Part shown: one piece after another, positions 6,890 to 15,797 of the stretch | How the letters are laid out: each line of letters begins with the position of its first letter | How positions within the stretch are numbered: position 1 is the stretch's first letter | Assembly: GCA_947588735.1 (NCBI GenBank) | Contig: CANQAD010000020.1 | Location: 1 to 33,628, forward strand | Origin: an uncultured Akkermansia sp. | Lineage (GTDB): Bacteria > Verrucomicrobiota > Verrucomicrobiia > Verrucomicrobiales > Akkermansiaceae | DNA length: 33,628 nt | Reading direction: 5' to 3' | Made by a program: the position numbers and the translations under genes | Notes under the pieces: model-generated | What the model was told of the DNA's origin: nothing | The model's database searches: none | What the model saw: the letters and a program-made list of their open reading frames with translations, nothing else

Positions 6890-9073
6890 ATGGCAAGTGT
6901 TAGCAGTCCCGACCGCAAGGAACCTTTGGAGCGTTATCGCAACTTTGGCATTGCGGCGCACATTGATGGTGGCAAAACCACACTCTCTGAGCGCATCCTT
7001 TTCTACACAGGAATGATTCACAAAATCGGCGAGGTTCATGATGGCGCCGCTACAACCGATTGGATGGAACAAGAGCAGGAGCGCGGCATCACCATTACCT
7101 CTGCTGCTGTGACCACGAACTGGAAACAGCTGCCGGCAGAGGGCTGCTACAAGTTGTTTGAGGGCCAGAACTTCCAGCTCAACGTGATTGATACCCCGGG
7201 GCACGTGGACTTCACCGCCGAGGTAGAGCGTAGTTTGCGTGTGCTGGACGGTGCGATCGTTGTGTTCTGCGGTGTAGCGGGTGTGCAGCCGCAGACGCAG
7301 ACGGTGTGGCGTCAGGCGAGCAAGTATAATGTGCCGCGCATTTGTTTCGTGAACAAGATGGATCGCACGGGCGCCAACTTCGAAAATGTGCTTAACGATA
7401 TTCGAACCAAGTTGGGAGCGAATGCTGCGCCAGTTCTTATGCCTATCGGGGCAGAGGACAGCTTGCGCGGGCAGATTGACGTGGTGAACCAGAAAGCTAT
7501 CATCTATTCGGATTCCGACCGCTTGGGGTCCACCTACACCGTGGAGGAGATCCCCGATGATCTGAAAGAAGTGGCGGCTGCGGCCTTGGATGACCTGAAG
7601 GAGCGCGTGGCCAATGTGGATGAACAGCTCGGCGAGTTGTTCCTGATGGAGGAGCCAATTGACGCCCCCACGTTGAAAGCTGCCATCAGGCGTGCAACTA
7701 TTGCGAATGAGTTTGTGCCGGTGGCCGGTGGCTCTGCTTTCAAGAACAAGGGGGTGCAGGCCCTGCTGGATGCCGTGGTGGATTACCTGCCCAGTCCGCT
7801 TGAGGCGAAGGCTGCCACGGTGACCTCCACCATCTCCTCCGGCGTGGATGAGAATGGCTACGAGATCTTTGAGAAAAAGGAAATTGTCCCCTCTGATGAG
7901 GATAAGCCTGTTGCCCTCGCTTTCAAGCTGTGGGCGGATAAGTTCGTGGGTTCCCTGGTGTTCATCCGCGTGTACACCGGCGTGATCCGCAAGGGCGACA
8001 CCGTTTACAACCCGCGCACTCGCAAGCGCGAGCGTGTGGGCCGTTTGCTCCAGATTCAGGCCAACGTGCACACGGACGTGGATGAGGTGTTCTCTGGCGA
8101 TATTGCCGCCATCGTGGGCTTGAAGAATGCGACTACGGGCGACACGCTTGCGAGCGATGATTACGACTATACTCTTGAGCCTCCCACATTCCCGGATACG
8201 GTGATTTCCATGGCGGTGGAGCCGCTCACCAAGGCCGATCAGGAGAAAATGAGCAACGCCTTGCAGCGTCTTTCCGCAGAGGATCCCACTTTCCGCGTGA
8301 AGACCGATGAGGAAACTGGCCAGACCATCATTGCAGGCATGGGTGAGCTGCATTTGGACATCATTGTGGACCGCCTGAAGCGCGAGTTCAAGGTCGAGGC
8401 CAACACCGGCAAGCCTCAGATCGCCTACCGCGAGACCATCACTAAGTCCGCCGATCATGTGCAGGGCAAGTTGGTGAAGCAGAGCGGTGGACGCGGTCAG
8501 TACGGCGATGTGATCATCGATATGCGCCCAGGAGAGCGTGGCAGTGGTTTAAAGATTGCCAACAAGATTGTGGGCGGAGCTATTCCGAAGGAGTACATGA
8601 ATGCCGTGTACGCCGGGTTGAATGAAGCGATGAATTCCGGCATTGTGGCCGGGTACCCGGTGGAGGACGTGGAAGTGGATGTGGTGGATGGTTCCTACCA
8701 CGAAGTGGACTCCAATGAAAACGCCTTCAAGATGGCTGCCATTTTCGCCATGAAGAACGCTTTTGCCAAGTGCGCTCCGGTGCTGCTGGAGCCTATTATG
8801 AGCGTGGAAGTTGTTACCCCGGCCGAGAACCAGGGAGACATCATGGGCGACCTCAACCGCCGCCGCGCCCAGGTGAACAGCATGGAGCACAAGGGCAGCG
8901 AGTGCGTACTCACCGCTGCTGTGCCACTGGCTGAGATGTTCGGATACTCCACCGATATCCGTACCCTTTCCAAGGGTTTGGCTTCCTACTCTATGGAGCC
9001 TTCGCACTTTGAGCAAGTTCCGCCTAACCTTGTCGCCCAAATCGTCAAGGCTCGCGGTGGCAATGCGAAATAA
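6890..9073 (+). CDS. fusA: Elongation factor G
   Basis: A 727-residue translational GTPase that drives tRNA-mRNA translocation and, with RRF, ribosome recycling. The G motifs are in order: P-loop AHIDGGKTT (23-31), RGIT (65-68), DTPGH (101-105) and NKMD (155-158). Domain II starts around 300, and the IV-V region includes [11 protein letters not shown] and [21 protein letters not shown], the domain IV tip region. Two departures are visible: Gly27 replaces the alanine usual in the EF-G P-loop (AHIDAGKTT), and the segment between RGIT and DTPGH is about seven residues longer than in E. coli EF-G. Everything else is canonical, so it is expected to be the working EF-G. No tuf gene follows; rpsJ comes next after 47 bases. 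Confidence 0.97.
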   Translation: MASVSSPDRKEPLERYRNFGIAAHIDGGKTTLSERILFYTGMIHKIGEVHDGAATTDWMEQEQERGITITSAAVTTNWKQLPAEGCYKLFEGQNFQLNVIDTPGHVDFTAEVERSLRVLDGAIVVFCGVAGVQPQTQTVWRQASKYNVPRICFVNKMDRTGANFENVLNDIRTKLGANAAPVLMPIGAEDSLRGQIDVVNQKAIIYSDSDRLGSTYTVEEIPDDLKEVAAAALDDLKERVANVDEQLGELFLMEEPIDAPTLKAAIRRATIANEFVPVAGGSAFKNKGVQALLDAVVDYLPSPLEAKAATVTSTISSGVDENGYEIFEKKEIVPSDEDKPVALAFKLWADKFVGSLVFIRVYTGVIRKGDTVYNPRTRKRERVGRLLQIQANVHTDVDEVFSGDIAAIVGLKNATTGDTLASDDYDYTLEPPTFPDTVISMAVEPLTKADQEKMSNALQRLSAEDPTFRVKTDEETGQTIIAGMGELHLDIIVDRLKREFKVEANTGKPQIAYRETITKSADHVQGKLVKQSGGRGQYGDVIIDMRPGERGSGLKIANKIVGGAIPKEYMNAVYAGLNEAMNSGIVAGYPVEDVEVDVVDGSYHEVDSNENAFKMAAIFAMKNAFAKCAPVLLEPIMSVEVVTPAENQGDIMGDLNRRRAQVNSMEHKGSECVLTAAVPLAEMFGYSTDIRTLSKGLASYSMEPSHFEQVPPNLVAQIVKARGGNAK

Positions 9074-9120
9074 CCTCTACCTTAACCCGTATTATTAACA
9101 ATTAACATAACCGCACGTTC

Positions 9121-9429
9121 ATGCAAAGTCCTAAAATCCGCATTCGACTTCGCGCTTTCGATAGCCGTGCAATCGACCGATCTGCTACCGAGATCGTGGA
9201 GACTGCCAAGCGTACCGGGGCGAAAGTAGCCGGGCCGATTCCTTTGCCGACTCGCATCGAGAAGTTCTCTGTGAACCGCTCGGTTTGTGTCAATAAGAAA
9301 TCAGCTGACCAGTTCGAGATACGCACGCACAAGCGCTTGCTCGACATCGTTGATCCCACCTCGCGCACGGTGGAAGAGCTCAAGAAGCTCAACCTGCCGG
9401 CCGGCGTGGATATCGCCATCAAGATTTAA
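9121..9429 (+). CDS. rpsJ: 30S ribosomal protein S10
   Basis: A 102-residue head protein of the 30S subunit that also serves as NusE in transcription antitermination. The family pattern [21 protein letters not shown] (in parts), [17 protein letters not shown] and the RTHKRLLDI block are complete. It opens the S10 segment directly after fusA. There is no SD; the leader carries TTAACC-like bases (9083-9088) and the AT-rich TTATTAACAATTAAC. Its place in one continuous operon with fusA rests on the short gap and absence of a terminator. Confidence 0.97.
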   Translation: MQSPKIRIRLRAFDSRAIDRSATEIVETAKRTGAKVAGPIPLPTRIEKFSVNRSVCVNKKSADQFEIRTHKRLLDIVDPTSRTVEELKKLNLPAGVDIAIKI

Positions 9430-9450
9430 CGCTAACCCTGATTCATTGAC

Positions 9451-10095
9451 ATGTCTTTAGGCCTTATCGGAAAAAAGGTGGGCATGACCCGCATCTTCAA
9501 CAAGGAAACAGGTGCCATGGTGCCCGTGACCGTGATTGACGTGACCGGGAATACCTTTGCTCAAGTCAAGACCCCTGAGAAGGATGGATACGCCGCTGTA
9601 CAGGTGGCTTACGGCTCCAAAAAGGAGAGCCGTCTGAGCCGTCCGATCGCTGGGCATTACAAAAAACTTGGTCTGGAACCGGCAGAGGTCCTGCGCGAGT
9701 TCCGTGTAGATGCCGCAGATCTTCCTCAGGAGGGTGCCGCTCATCCCGGTTGCGACCTCTTCGCGGAGGGAGCTTGGGTGGACGTCATCGGTACCAGCAA
9801 GGGCAAGGGTTTCCAAGGAGTAATGCGTCGCCACAACTTCCACGGCTCGCCCATGACGCACGGTAGCATGATGCACCGTCGCACGGGCGGCGTGGGCGCA
9901 TGCGCCACGCCCTCCCGCGTGTGGAAAGGGCAAAAAATGCCTGGACGCATGGGTAACGAGCGCAAAACCGTGCAAAATTTGAAGGTAGTGCAGGTGCGTA
10001 AGGATGACCAAGCTATCTTGGTATCCGGGCCGGTACCCGGTGCCAAGGGCAGCATCGTCATCATTCGCCCCGCTAAGAAGAAATCGGCTCAATAA
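9451..10095 (+). CDS. rplC: 50S ribosomal protein L3
   Basis: A 214-residue early-assembly 50S protein whose loop reaches the peptidyl transferase centre. The start MSLGLIGKKVGMTRIF, then GTSKGKGFQGVMRRHNFHG, MTHGSMMHRRTGGVGACATPSRVWKG (in parts) and PGRMGNERKTVQNL, cover the diagnostic L3 signature. The glutamine methylated in E. coli L3 is replaced here by alanine in GACATP, so that modification is not expected. Its leader has CTAACCCTGATT (9431-9442) in place of an SD. It lies 21 bases after rpsJ. Confidence 0.97.
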   Translation: MSLGLIGKKVGMTRIFNKETGAMVPVTVIDVTGNTFAQVKTPEKDGYAAVQVAYGSKKESRLSRPIAGHYKKLGLEPAEVLREFRVDAADLPQEGAAHPGCDLFAEGAWVDVIGTSKGKGFQGVMRRHNFHGSPMTHGSMMHRRTGGVGACATPSRVWKGQKMPGRMGNERKTVQNLKVVQVRKDDQAILVSGPVPGAKGSIVIIRPAKKKSAQ

Positions 10096-10122
10096 ATAAG
10101 ACGAACTTAGGAGAACCTATCT

Positions 10123-10734
10123 ATGTCCGCAAAAGAAATGACCATTGATGCCGCGCACGAGGCAAACATCGTGACTGTTGGCCCCGAGAAGGGCGACCAG
10201 GCTGTGCACGACCTCATCGTGGCTTACCAAGCGAACCGCCGCCAAGGCAGTGCCTGCACGAAGACGCGTGCCGAGGTGAGTGGCAACAATCGCAAAATCT
10301 ACCGCCAGAAGGGCACTGGTAACGCTCGCCATGGCGACAAGCGCAGCCCCATCTTCGTGGGCGGCGGTGTTGTATTTGGCCCCAAGCCGCGCGATTTCAG
10401 CAAGAAGGTGAATCAGAGCGTGCGCAAGCTTGCGTTGCGCCGCGTGCTGGGAGATATCTTGCGTGGAGGCAAGGTGCTTAGTGTGCCGAGTTTCAGCATT
10501 GGAGACGGCAAGACAAAGAGCTTTGTGGCAGCGGTGAAAGATATCGCCGGTGATGAGCGCAAAGTTCTTATTGTGGCTGCTGAGTTTGATGAGCTGACAA
10601 AACGTGCCGGTCGTAATGTGGCCAGCGTGCTGCTCATGAGCGCGGCGGAGGTAAACATCGAACACCTGCTTCATGCCAGCAAGGTCGTGCTCGTTGATTC
10701 TGCTCTGGAAACCATAGCCAACCGCACCAAATAA
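10123..10734 (+). CDS. rplD: 50S ribosomal protein L4
   Basis: A 203-residue 50S protein with a globular body and an extended loop lining the exit tunnel. The loop segment [23 protein letters not shown] and [13 protein letters not shown] (each seen in full) identify it; the KGTG-ARHG tunnel tip is normal, so no macrolide-resistance type change is evident. The C-terminal half ends [18 protein letters not shown], typical of L4. A fair SD (TAGGAG at 10108-10113) precedes the start. In enterobacteria L4 regulates the S10 operon through its leader; no such leader hairpin is recognisable upstream of rpsJ. rplW starts one base after the stop. Confidence 0.97.
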   Translation: MSAKEMTIDAAHEANIVTVGPEKGDQAVHDLIVAYQANRRQGSACTKTRAEVSGNNRKIYRQKGTGNARHGDKRSPIFVGGGVVFGPKPRDFSKKVNQSVRKLALRRVLGDILRGGKVLSVPSFSIGDGKTKSFVAAVKDIAGDERKVLIVAAEFDELTKRAGRNVASVLLMSAAEVNIEHLLHASKVVLVDSALETIANRTK

Positions 10735-10735
10735 T

Positions 10736-11020
10736 ATGAACGACATTCATGATGTAATCAAAAGGCCGCGCATTTCGGAGAAAGCGACTCTGCTGCACGA
10801 GAAGAGCGGTGAAGTAGTGCTCGAGGTAGCCGTGAAAGCGACCAAGATTGAGATTCGGCAGGCGGTGGAAAAGCTGCTGGGCAAGAAGGTGGTTGCTGTG
10901 CGCACGGCTAATTACGATGGCAAGGAGCGCCGGAAGCGCACCAAGAACCATGGCGTGAGTCCTGCCTGGAAGAAGGCTTATGTGAAGCTTGCTCCGGGTG
11001 AGACGCTCGAGCTGGTCTGA
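10736..11020 (+). CDS. rplW: 50S ribosomal protein L23
   Basis: A 94-residue protein at the tunnel exit that docks SRP, trigger factor and the Sec translocon. The start IHDVIKRPRISEKATLL is the standard L23 opening, followed by VVLEVAVKATKIEIRQAVEKL and VRTANYDGKERRKRT, where the exit-site loop and basic tail occur. The start ATG follows the rplD stop with one base between, so translation is very likely coupled. Length and composition are ordinary. Confidence 0.96.
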   Translation: MNDIHDVIKRPRISEKATLLHEKSGEVVLEVAVKATKIEIRQAVEKLLGKKVVAVRTANYDGKERRKRTKNHGVSPAWKKAYVKLAPGETLELV

Positions 11021-11053
11021 TGTCGGTATAAACCTTTAACGAAGTAAGCTACT

Positions 11054-11887
11054 ATGTCACTTAAGTCATTCAAGCCTACCACACCTTCCAACCGCTACAA
11101 GGTGCTTCCCTCGTTTGATGAAATCACCAAGAGCACCCCGGAGAAAAAGCTGCTCGAGCCGTTGCGCAAGAGCGGAGGTCGCAACAACAACGGTCGCATT
11201 ACCACACGCCACATCGGCGGCGGTCACAAGCGTCACTACCGCTTGGTGGATTTTCACCGCAATCGCCACGAGGCCGCCAAGGTGATAGCTGTGGAGTATG
11301 ATCCGAACCGCACTTGTCGTATCGCCCTGTTGCAGTATCAGGACGGGACGAAGAGTTACATATTGGCTCCCGTAGGGCTGGGGCCAGGCATGACGGTACA
11401 GAGCGGAGAGGGCGTGGCCCCGAAGGTGGGGAATGCAATGCCCCTTAAAAATGTACCGTTGGGCACAGCCATCCACAACATTGAGATTCGCCCCGGGTCC
11501 GGTGGCAAGGTGGCCCGCTCAGCCGGGCAGCAGGCTGTGCTTTCGAACCGTGATGGTGAATACGCCCTCGTGAAGATGCCTTCAGGTGAGGTGCGTCGTT
11601 TCCGCGTGGATTGCTACTGCACGATCGGTCAGGTGGGCAATACCCAGCATATGAACGAGTCCTCCGGTAAGGCCGGCCGCACCCGTTGGATGGGTATTCG
11701 TCCAACTGTGCGCGGCATGTGCATGAACCCGGTGGATCACCCGAATGGTGGTGGTGAAGGTAAGTCCAAGTCTGGTGGCGGACGCCAGCACCTCAAGTCA
11801 CCTTGGGGGCATGTGAAGGGTCAAAAGACGCGTCGCATCCGTAAACCCAGTGACACCTTCATTGTGCAGCGTCGCAAGAGCAAGTAA
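11054..11887 (+). CDS. rplB: 50S ribosomal protein L2
   Basis: A 277-residue primary rRNA-binding protein needed for subunit association and peptidyl transferase assembly. The N-terminal [12 protein letters not shown], the central [41 protein letters not shown], and the C-terminal [19 protein letters not shown] with the conserved histidine near the catalytic centre are all seen. The C-terminal [10 protein letters not shown]...[11 protein letters not shown] is normal. No SD precedes the ATG; the leader reads AAACCTTTAACGAAG. rpsS follows after 28 bases. Confidence 0.97.
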   Translation: MSLKSFKPTTPSNRYKVLPSFDEITKSTPEKKLLEPLRKSGGRNNNGRITTRHIGGGHKRHYRLVDFHRNRHEAAKVIAVEYDPNRTCRIALLQYQDGTKSYILAPVGLGPGMTVQSGEGVAPKVGNAMPLKNVPLGTAIHNIEIRPGSGGKVARSAGQQAVLSNRDGEYALVKMPSGEVRRFRVDCYCTIGQVGNTQHMNESSGKAGRTRWMGIRPTVRGMCMNPVDHPNGGGEGKSKSGGGRQHLKSPWGHVKGQKTRRIRKPSDTFIVQRRKSK

Positions 11888-11915
11888 CATAAAAACTTAA
11901 CCAATCAAAAAAACA

Positions 11916-12185
11916 ATGGGACGTTCCCTCAAAAAAGGACCTTTTGTGAGCCAATCTCTGCTGGACAAAGTGGATGCCCAGTTGCAGAGCGGCGATCGCA
12001 AGCCGATTAAAACCTGGAGCCGTGCGTCGATGGTGGTGCCGGATTTCGTAGGTCTCACTTTCCTGGTGCACGCCGGTAAAAACTTCGCCACTGTGTATGT
12101 GACGGAGAATATGGTGGGGCACAAACTGGGTGAGTTTGCTCCCACGCGCATTTTCAAGGCGCATGGTGGCATTGGTAAGAAATAA
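11916..12185 (+). CDS. rpsS: 30S ribosomal protein S19
   Basis: An 89-residue 30S head protein that bridges to the 50S subunit and contacts A-site tRNA with S13. [57 protein letters not shown] (in parts) form the S19 signature. Its leader CTTAACCAATCAAAAAAACA is A-rich with no SD. In nearly all bacteria rplV follows S19 directly; here a 708-base gene for an exported protein is interposed. Confidence 0.97.
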   Translation: MGRSLKKGPFVSQSLLDKVDAQLQSGDRKPIKTWSRASMVVPDFVGLTFLVHAGKNFATVYVTENMVGHKLGEFAPTRIFKAHGGIGKK

Positions 12186-12208
12186 CTTGTAGGATAAACA
12201 GCTAACCC

Positions 12209-12916
12209 ATGGTCATTTTCCCCCAACACGCATGCAGGGCACTGCTGCTCCTCGCCGGAGCGGCGGGCTTGGTGTGCGCTGCGGAGGCCGATCGTGGAAC
12301 ACAGCACAAGATCTCACAACTTGAGAAGCAAGTGGCCACCCTGCGCGAGAGTTATGCGCTTGCGCGGGCTGATGCCGACCAGGCTCGCAAACAGATGAGT
12401 GAAATCCGCACTCGTTTGGAGGCCTTGGGCGGCGCCGCACTCGGGGAGAGTGAGGAGCGCATCATCGACACCGCTGCGCAACTGGAGAGTACTCGTGCGG
12501 AGCTTGAAGCCTTGCGCAAAGCCGCCATGAATCTCGCCTCTGCCATCAATGCCTATATGAGCACTGCCATGGTGGAGGATGCGGCCGCGCGGCAAGCGTT
12601 GGAGGCCGCCTTGCGTGAGCAGGAGGTAGCGCTTGGCATGCGTATGGCGCCGCAAGATGAGTTTTCTGGTACGCCAGAGGAGGCTCAGGTTCTCAGCATC
12701 GACGCGGAGTCTGGCCTTATCGTCATCAATGCAGGGCGCGAGGCGCACGTGCGCGTAGGGATGCCCATGGAGATATCCCGGGGCGACCAGACGATCGCGC
12801 GCGCCATTGTCACTGATGTGCGTAAGAAGGTTTCCGGCCTTCTCGTGCAGCAGCACCTCAACCCCAATCTTTCCGTCAATGTGGGGGATCATGTGTCTGT
12901 CACAACTAATCAATAA
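12209..12916 (+). CDS. Predicted secreted coiled-coil protein embedded in the S10 operon
   Basis: I do not recognise this 235-residue protein as any ribosomal protein. Residues about 9-24 form a hydrophobic segment (RALLLLAGAAGLVCAA) consistent with a Sec signal peptide, with cleavage near Ala24-Glu25. Residues about 32-140 are rich in Ala, Glu, Leu, Arg and Gln with heptad-like spacing and should form a coiled coil with a break near the Gly-rich GGAALG. Residues about 158-235 look beta-rich: VLSIDAESGLIVINAG, VRVGMPMEISRGD, IARAIVTDVRKKVSGLLVQ. The order signal/anchor, coiled coil, small beta domain recalls MreC-like envelope proteins, but this is only a shape resemblance. It starts 23 bases after rpsS and stops 10 bases before rplV on the same strand, so it must be transcribed with them. 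Codon use looks like that of its neighbours. Confidence 0.85.
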   Translation: MVIFPQHACRALLLLAGAAGLVCAAEADRGTQHKISQLEKQVATLRESYALARADADQARKQMSEIRTRLEALGGAALGESEERIIDTAAQLESTRAELEALRKAAMNLASAINAYMSTAMVEDAAARQALEAALREQEVALGMRMAPQDEFSGTPEEAQVLSIDAESGLIVINAGREAHVRVGMPMEISRGDQTIARAIVTDVRKKVSGLLVQQHLNPNLSVNVGDHVSVTTNQ

Positions 12917-12926
12917 TACCACAACA

Positions 12927-13265
12927 ATGGAAGTTAAAGCAATATGCAAAAATGCCCGCATCTCTGCCAAGAAGATGCGCGATGTAGCCGCGGCAGTGCA
13001 GGGGATGCCTGTCTCCAAGGCGATTGATGTGCTGAGCTACTCGCCGAAGAAAGGCGCCTACTTGATCAATAAGACGATCAAGTCGGCTGTAGCGAATGCA
13101 GAGAACAACAATGGTCTTGCTGCCGACGAGCTGGTGCTTAAGAGTGTACGGGTGGATGAAGGGATGACCTTCCGGCGTACGATGCCGCGTGCTCGTGGCT
13201 CCGCAAATGTGATTCGAAAGCGCACTGCCCACATCACCGTGGTGGTGTCCAATGATGAGAAATAA
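12927..13265 (+). CDS. rplV: 50S ribosomal protein L22
   Basis: A 112-residue 50S protein whose beta-hairpin lines the exit tunnel and which binds all 23S domains. The real start is MEVKAICKNARISAKKMRDV at ATG 12927, ten bases after the preceding gene; an upstream ATG in the same open frame (12807) lies within that gene and is not used. VLSYSPKKGAYLINKTIKSAVANAE (in parts) and the hairpin/C-terminal MTFRRTMPRARGSANVIRKRTAHITVVV identify L22. No SD is seen in the short gap TACCACAACA. Confidence 0.96.
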   Translation: MEVKAICKNARISAKKMRDVAAAVQGMPVSKAIDVLSYSPKKGAYLINKTIKSAVANAENNNGLAADELVLKSVRVDEGMTFRRTMPRARGSANVIRKRTAHITVVVSNDEK

Positions 13266-13295
13266 TCGCTCAGTACTCCAACTTTTTTACACAAT

Positions 13296-14036
13296 ATGGG
13301 ACAGAAAGTAAATCCTATCGGTTTTCGTCTTGCGGTGACGAAGGACTGGCGCTCCAAATGGTACGCCACGGGCAAGGACTATGCGGCCAAGCTGCACGAG
13401 GACCTCAAGATTCGCCAGTACATTAAAGGCTACACCATGAAGGTGAACAGCGACCTGAAGGGGACCTCTCCTGCCATCTCGCGCATCACCATTGAACGTG
13501 CTTGGAACAGCGTCCGCGTCACAATATCCACCGCACGTCCTGGCCTTGTTATTGGCCCCAAGGGCAAGTACATCGAGGAGATGTCGGCTGAGCTTGCCAA
13601 ACTTTGCGGGGGGGCTCAGGTGAAGCTGGATATCCTGGAAATCCGTCAACCGGAGCTGGATGCTCAATTGGTGGCGGAGAACATTGCGACTCAGCTGGAG
13701 CGCCGTGTTTCCTTCCGCCGTGCCATGAAGAGAGCCGTGCAAGTGGCTATGGATTTTGGAGCAGACGGCATTCGTGTGCGCTGTGCTGGCCGGTTGGGTG
13801 GTGCAGATATTGCGCGCGCGGAGCAATATCGTGAGGGTAAAGTACCATTGCAGACGCTGCGTGCTCCTATCGACTATGGTTTTGCCGAGGCTCGTACGCT
13901 ATACGGGCTCATTGGTGTGAAGTGCTGGATTAACAAGCGTCCGGATGCTGGTGGTGCTGCCACAAGCAACCGATCCGGCTCCCGTGCTCCTCGTCCGCGT
14001 CGCGATCGTTCTGAGAACAACCGCCGCGATGCCTGA
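13296..14036 (+). CDS. rpsC: 30S ribosomal protein S3
   Basis: A 246-residue protein at the mRNA entry channel with helicase-like function on structured m[21 protein letters not shown] opens it. The KH domain has the loop GPKG in [13 protein letters not shown] (variant of the usual GKKG). The C-terminal domain shows [42 protein letters not shown] and [20 protein letters not shown], all typical. The tail beyond about 215 is a disordered basic segment rich in Arg, Ser and Pro, found in many phyla. It lies 30 bases after rplV with no SD. Confidence 0.97.
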   Translation: MGQKVNPIGFRLAVTKDWRSKWYATGKDYAAKLHEDLKIRQYIKGYTMKVNSDLKGTSPAISRITIERAWNSVRVTISTARPGLVIGPKGKYIEEMSAELAKLCGGAQVKLDILEIRQPELDAQLVAENIATQLERRVSFRRAMKRAVQVAMDFGADGIRVRCAGRLGGADIARAEQYREGKVPLQTLRAPIDYGFAEARTLYGLIGVKCWINKRPDAGGAATSNRSGSRAPRPRRDRSENNRRDA

Positions 14037-14054
14037 TGCGCCTTCAAACCCCTA

Positions 14055-14076
14055 ATGATAGAAAGGAAATTATCAT
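14055..14076 (+). promoter_or_regulatory. SD of rplP in the loop of a small inverted repeat
   Basis: ATGATA (14055-14060) and TATCAT (14071-14076) are exact inverted repeats around GAAAGGAAAT, which contains the SD AAAGGA, and the ATG start follows immediately. The SD would sit in a ten-base loop and so stay accessible, while the stem holds it next to the start codon. It may modulate rplP initiation. This is seen in sequence; the function is inferred. Confidence 0.4.
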
Positions 14077-14511
14077 ATGCCTTTAATGCCAAAACGAGTG
14101 AAGGGTAATCTGCGCAAAATGCACCGCGGCAACCGCGGCGGCAATGCTACGAGCGGAGATTACGTGGCCTTCGGTGACTATGGGCTGCAGGTGCTCACCC
14201 GCGGCTGGGTCACCAACAACCAAATTGAGGCCTGTCGTGTGGCCATCAACCGTTATTTGCGCCGTCGCGGTCGTGTGTACATCCGCATTTTCCCGCAAAA
14301 ATCTTTTACCAAGCGCCCGCCGGACACCCGTATGGGCAAGGGTAAAGGAGCTGTGGAAGGCTGGGTTGCAGTTTGCCGCCCCGGCAACATCATGTTTGAA
14401 GTCGGCGGAGTCACCGAGTCTGCTGCGAAGGAGGCTTTGCGTCTCGCTTCCAACAAGTTGGGGATCCGTACGCGCTTCGTTTATCGCCAGGGTGTGGAAC
14501 CCCAGGCATAA
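14077..14511 (+). CDS. rplP: 50S ribosomal protein L16
   Basis: A 144-residue late-assembly 50S protein contacting A-site tRNA elbow and 5S rRNA regions. [45 protein letters not shown] (in parts), [26 protein letters not shown] and [10 protein letters not shown] match the L16 signatures. The length is normal. It is one of the few genes in this operon with a clear SD. rpmC follows after 31 bases. Confidence 0.97.
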   Translation: MPLMPKRVKGNLRKMHRGNRGGNATSGDYVAFGDYGLQVLTRGWVTNNQIEACRVAINRYLRRRGRVYIRIFPQKSFTKRPPDTRMGKGKGAVEGWVAVCRPGNIMFEVGGVTESAAKEALRLASNKLGIRTRFVYRQGVEPQA

Positions 14512-14542
14512 CCTTGTCAACATTTAACCTGATTTTACGAAT

Positions 14543-14767
14543 ATGCCTGTCAAAAAAGCCAAAGACTTCCGCGGGATGAACGCCAAGGAATTGGCCGCCC
14601 ACATCCGCAGCCTCCGCAAGGAGCTGTTCGACCTGCGTCTCAAGCACGGCGCCGGCTCTCTGGAGAACGATCAAAAGCTGCGTCTGTTGCGCAAGGAGCT
14701 TGCCTGCGCCCTTACGGTGCAGGGGGAAAGTGCCTCCGCACCAGCAGCTGAACCCCAGGAAAACTAA
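14543..14767 (+). CDS. rpmC: 50S ribosomal protein L29
   Basis: A 74-residue helical-hairpin protein near the tunnel exit. The first helix KDFRGMNAKELAAHIRSLRKELFDLRLKH (in parts) and the following AGSLENDQKLRLLRKELAC are typical. The C-terminal tail GESASAPAAEPQEN is Ala/Pro/Glu-rich and absent from minimal L29s. The leader contains TTAACCTGATTTT (14524-14536) in place of an SD. Confidence 0.94.
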   Translation: MPVKKAKDFRGMNAKELAAHIRSLRKELFDLRLKHGAGSLENDQKLRLLRKELACALTVQGESASAPAAEPQEN

Positions 14768-14796
14768 ATCACCCCTAACGTAGAATTTATCCTGAT

Positions 14797-15069
14797 ATGA
14801 GCGAAGAAACTACTACAACCAAACCCAAAGGGCTACGCAAGACCCGCGTGGGCGTTGTTGTGTCCACCAAGATGACCAAAACCATCGTGGTGGAGTATGT
14901 GGCACGCGTCCCTCACCCGGTGTTCAAGAAGATTGTCAAGCGCAGCAAGAAGTACTATGCGCACGATGAGCAGGAGAGCGCCAAGGTTGGCGACACCGTC
15001 CGCATTCGTGAGACACGCCCGCTTTCCGCGCTTAAGCGCTGGGAGCTCGTGGAGATTATCAAACACTAA
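14797..15069 (+). CDS. rpsQ: 30S ribosomal protein S17
   Basis: A 90-residue OB-fold protein that binds the 5' domain of 16S rRNA early in assembly. [42 protein letters not shown] and [24 protein letters not shown], together, are diagnostic of S17. The N-terminus has a short Thr-rich extension ([11 protein letters not shown]). The upstream gap ends TTATCCTGATATG, again without SD. rplN follows after 22 bases. Confidence 0.96.
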   Translation: MSEETTTTKPKGLRKTRVGVVVSTKMTKTIVVEYVARVPHPVFKKIVKRSKKYYAHDEQESAKVGDTVRIRETRPLSALKRWELVEIIKH

Positions 15070-15091
15070 ACGCAAGAAAGGAGTTTAACTT

Positions 15092-15457
15092 ATGCTTCAA
15101 ATGGAATCTCTCGTGCAGGTTGCCGACAATACCGGAGCTCGCACGGCCAAGATGATCGGCGTTATTGGTAAGGCGACCGACCAGGCTCACATAGGCGATA
15201 TCATTACTTGCCACATCCGTGAATCCATCCCCACTGCGGCGGTGAAGAAGGGCACGGTTGTGAAGGCTGTTGTGGTGCGTACTTCCGCCCCCATTCGCCG
15301 TGATGATGGCTCTGTGTTGCGGTTCGATTCGAACGCAGTCGTCTGCATCGATAAGGACAACAATCCGCGCGGCACTCGTATCTTTGGACCAGTTGCCCGT
15401 GAGCTCCGTGAGAAGGGCTTCATGAAGATTGTGTCACTCGCCCCTGAGGTACTCTGA
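15092..15457 (+). CDS. rplN: 50S ribosomal protein L14; last gene of the operon
   Basis: A 121-residue protein at the subunit interface. [24 protein letters not shown] (in parts), [40 protein letters not shown] and [31 protein letters not shown] are the L14 blocks. An SD (AAAGGAG at 15077-15083) precedes the ATG. In most bacteria rplX and rplE follow; here an intrinsic terminator begins 26 bases after the stop and no further spc gene is present to the right end of the window. Confidence 0.97.
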   Translation: MLQMESLVQVADNTGARTAKMIGVIGKATDQAHIGDIITCHIRESIPTAAVKKGTVVKAVVVRTSAPIRRDDGSVLRFDSNAVVCIDKDNNPRGTRIFGPVARELREKGFMKIVSLAPEVL

Positions 15458-15482
15458 GTCTTATACGAGTCTTTCAACTTTA

Positions 15483-15524
15483 TGCTCCGGCGTCTCCTCG
15501 CAGTGAACGCCGGGGCATTTTTGT
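15483..15524 (+). terminator. Intrinsic terminator of the ribosomal operon
   Basis: TGCTCCGGCGT (15483-15493) pairs with ACGCCGGGGCA (15507-15517) with one T-G wobble and a 13-base loop, followed by TTTTTGT. It is the clearest terminator in the window. Confidence 0.85.
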
Positions 15525-15529
15525 CAGCA

Positions 15530-15797
15530 CATCCGTCCCACGAAAAACGCTACCCGCTGACGATTTTGAAAAATGCGCTTTTTTTCGCGCCGCAGGCGCG
15601 CGACACACGCGTGTTCCAATAAAATTTTCTCCGGGCTCATTGCACCCATTTTCCATGCGCTTTCCATGGACGAAAGAAGCAAGATTTCCCAAATCGTCAA
15701 TCGTCAATCGTTAATCGAAAATGACAAATGGGTTATACTTCATTCATAATGCGGCGATAACCGCTTGTTGAGATTGCTATTTTCTTGGGACGGATGC
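15530..15797 (-). repeat. Composite intergenic repeat, inverted copy after the ribosomal operon
   Basis: Read on the minus strand this gap has the same modules as 5229-5640 and 18404-18640. An AATCGTCAATCGTCAATCG run lies at about 15695-15716, then GATTTGGGAAAT, then the family C block (15602-15675: reverse complement of GGAAAxCGCATG...GCCCGGAGAA...TTTTATTGG), then a GC hairpin CGCGCC-GCA-GGCGCG (15586-15600). Copies of the ATCCGTCCCAAGAAAA motif flank it (15530-15546 direct, about 15782-15797 inverted). No gene is seen in 15525-15827. Confidence 0.7.

Noticed and set aside
6740..8458. A 572-codon minus-strand open frame opposite fusA
   Set aside because: It is antisense to well-conserved EF-G sequence, has no recognisable domain, and depends only on codon bias of fusA.
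9074..9120. A missing or broken tuf gene between fusA and rpsJ
   Set aside because: The 47-base gap holds no EF-Tu remnant; tuf located elsewhere is common, so it is not evidence of loss.
12807..12926. An N-terminal extension of L22
   Set aside because: It lies inside the preceding gene, and L22 starts at MEVKAI in the family.
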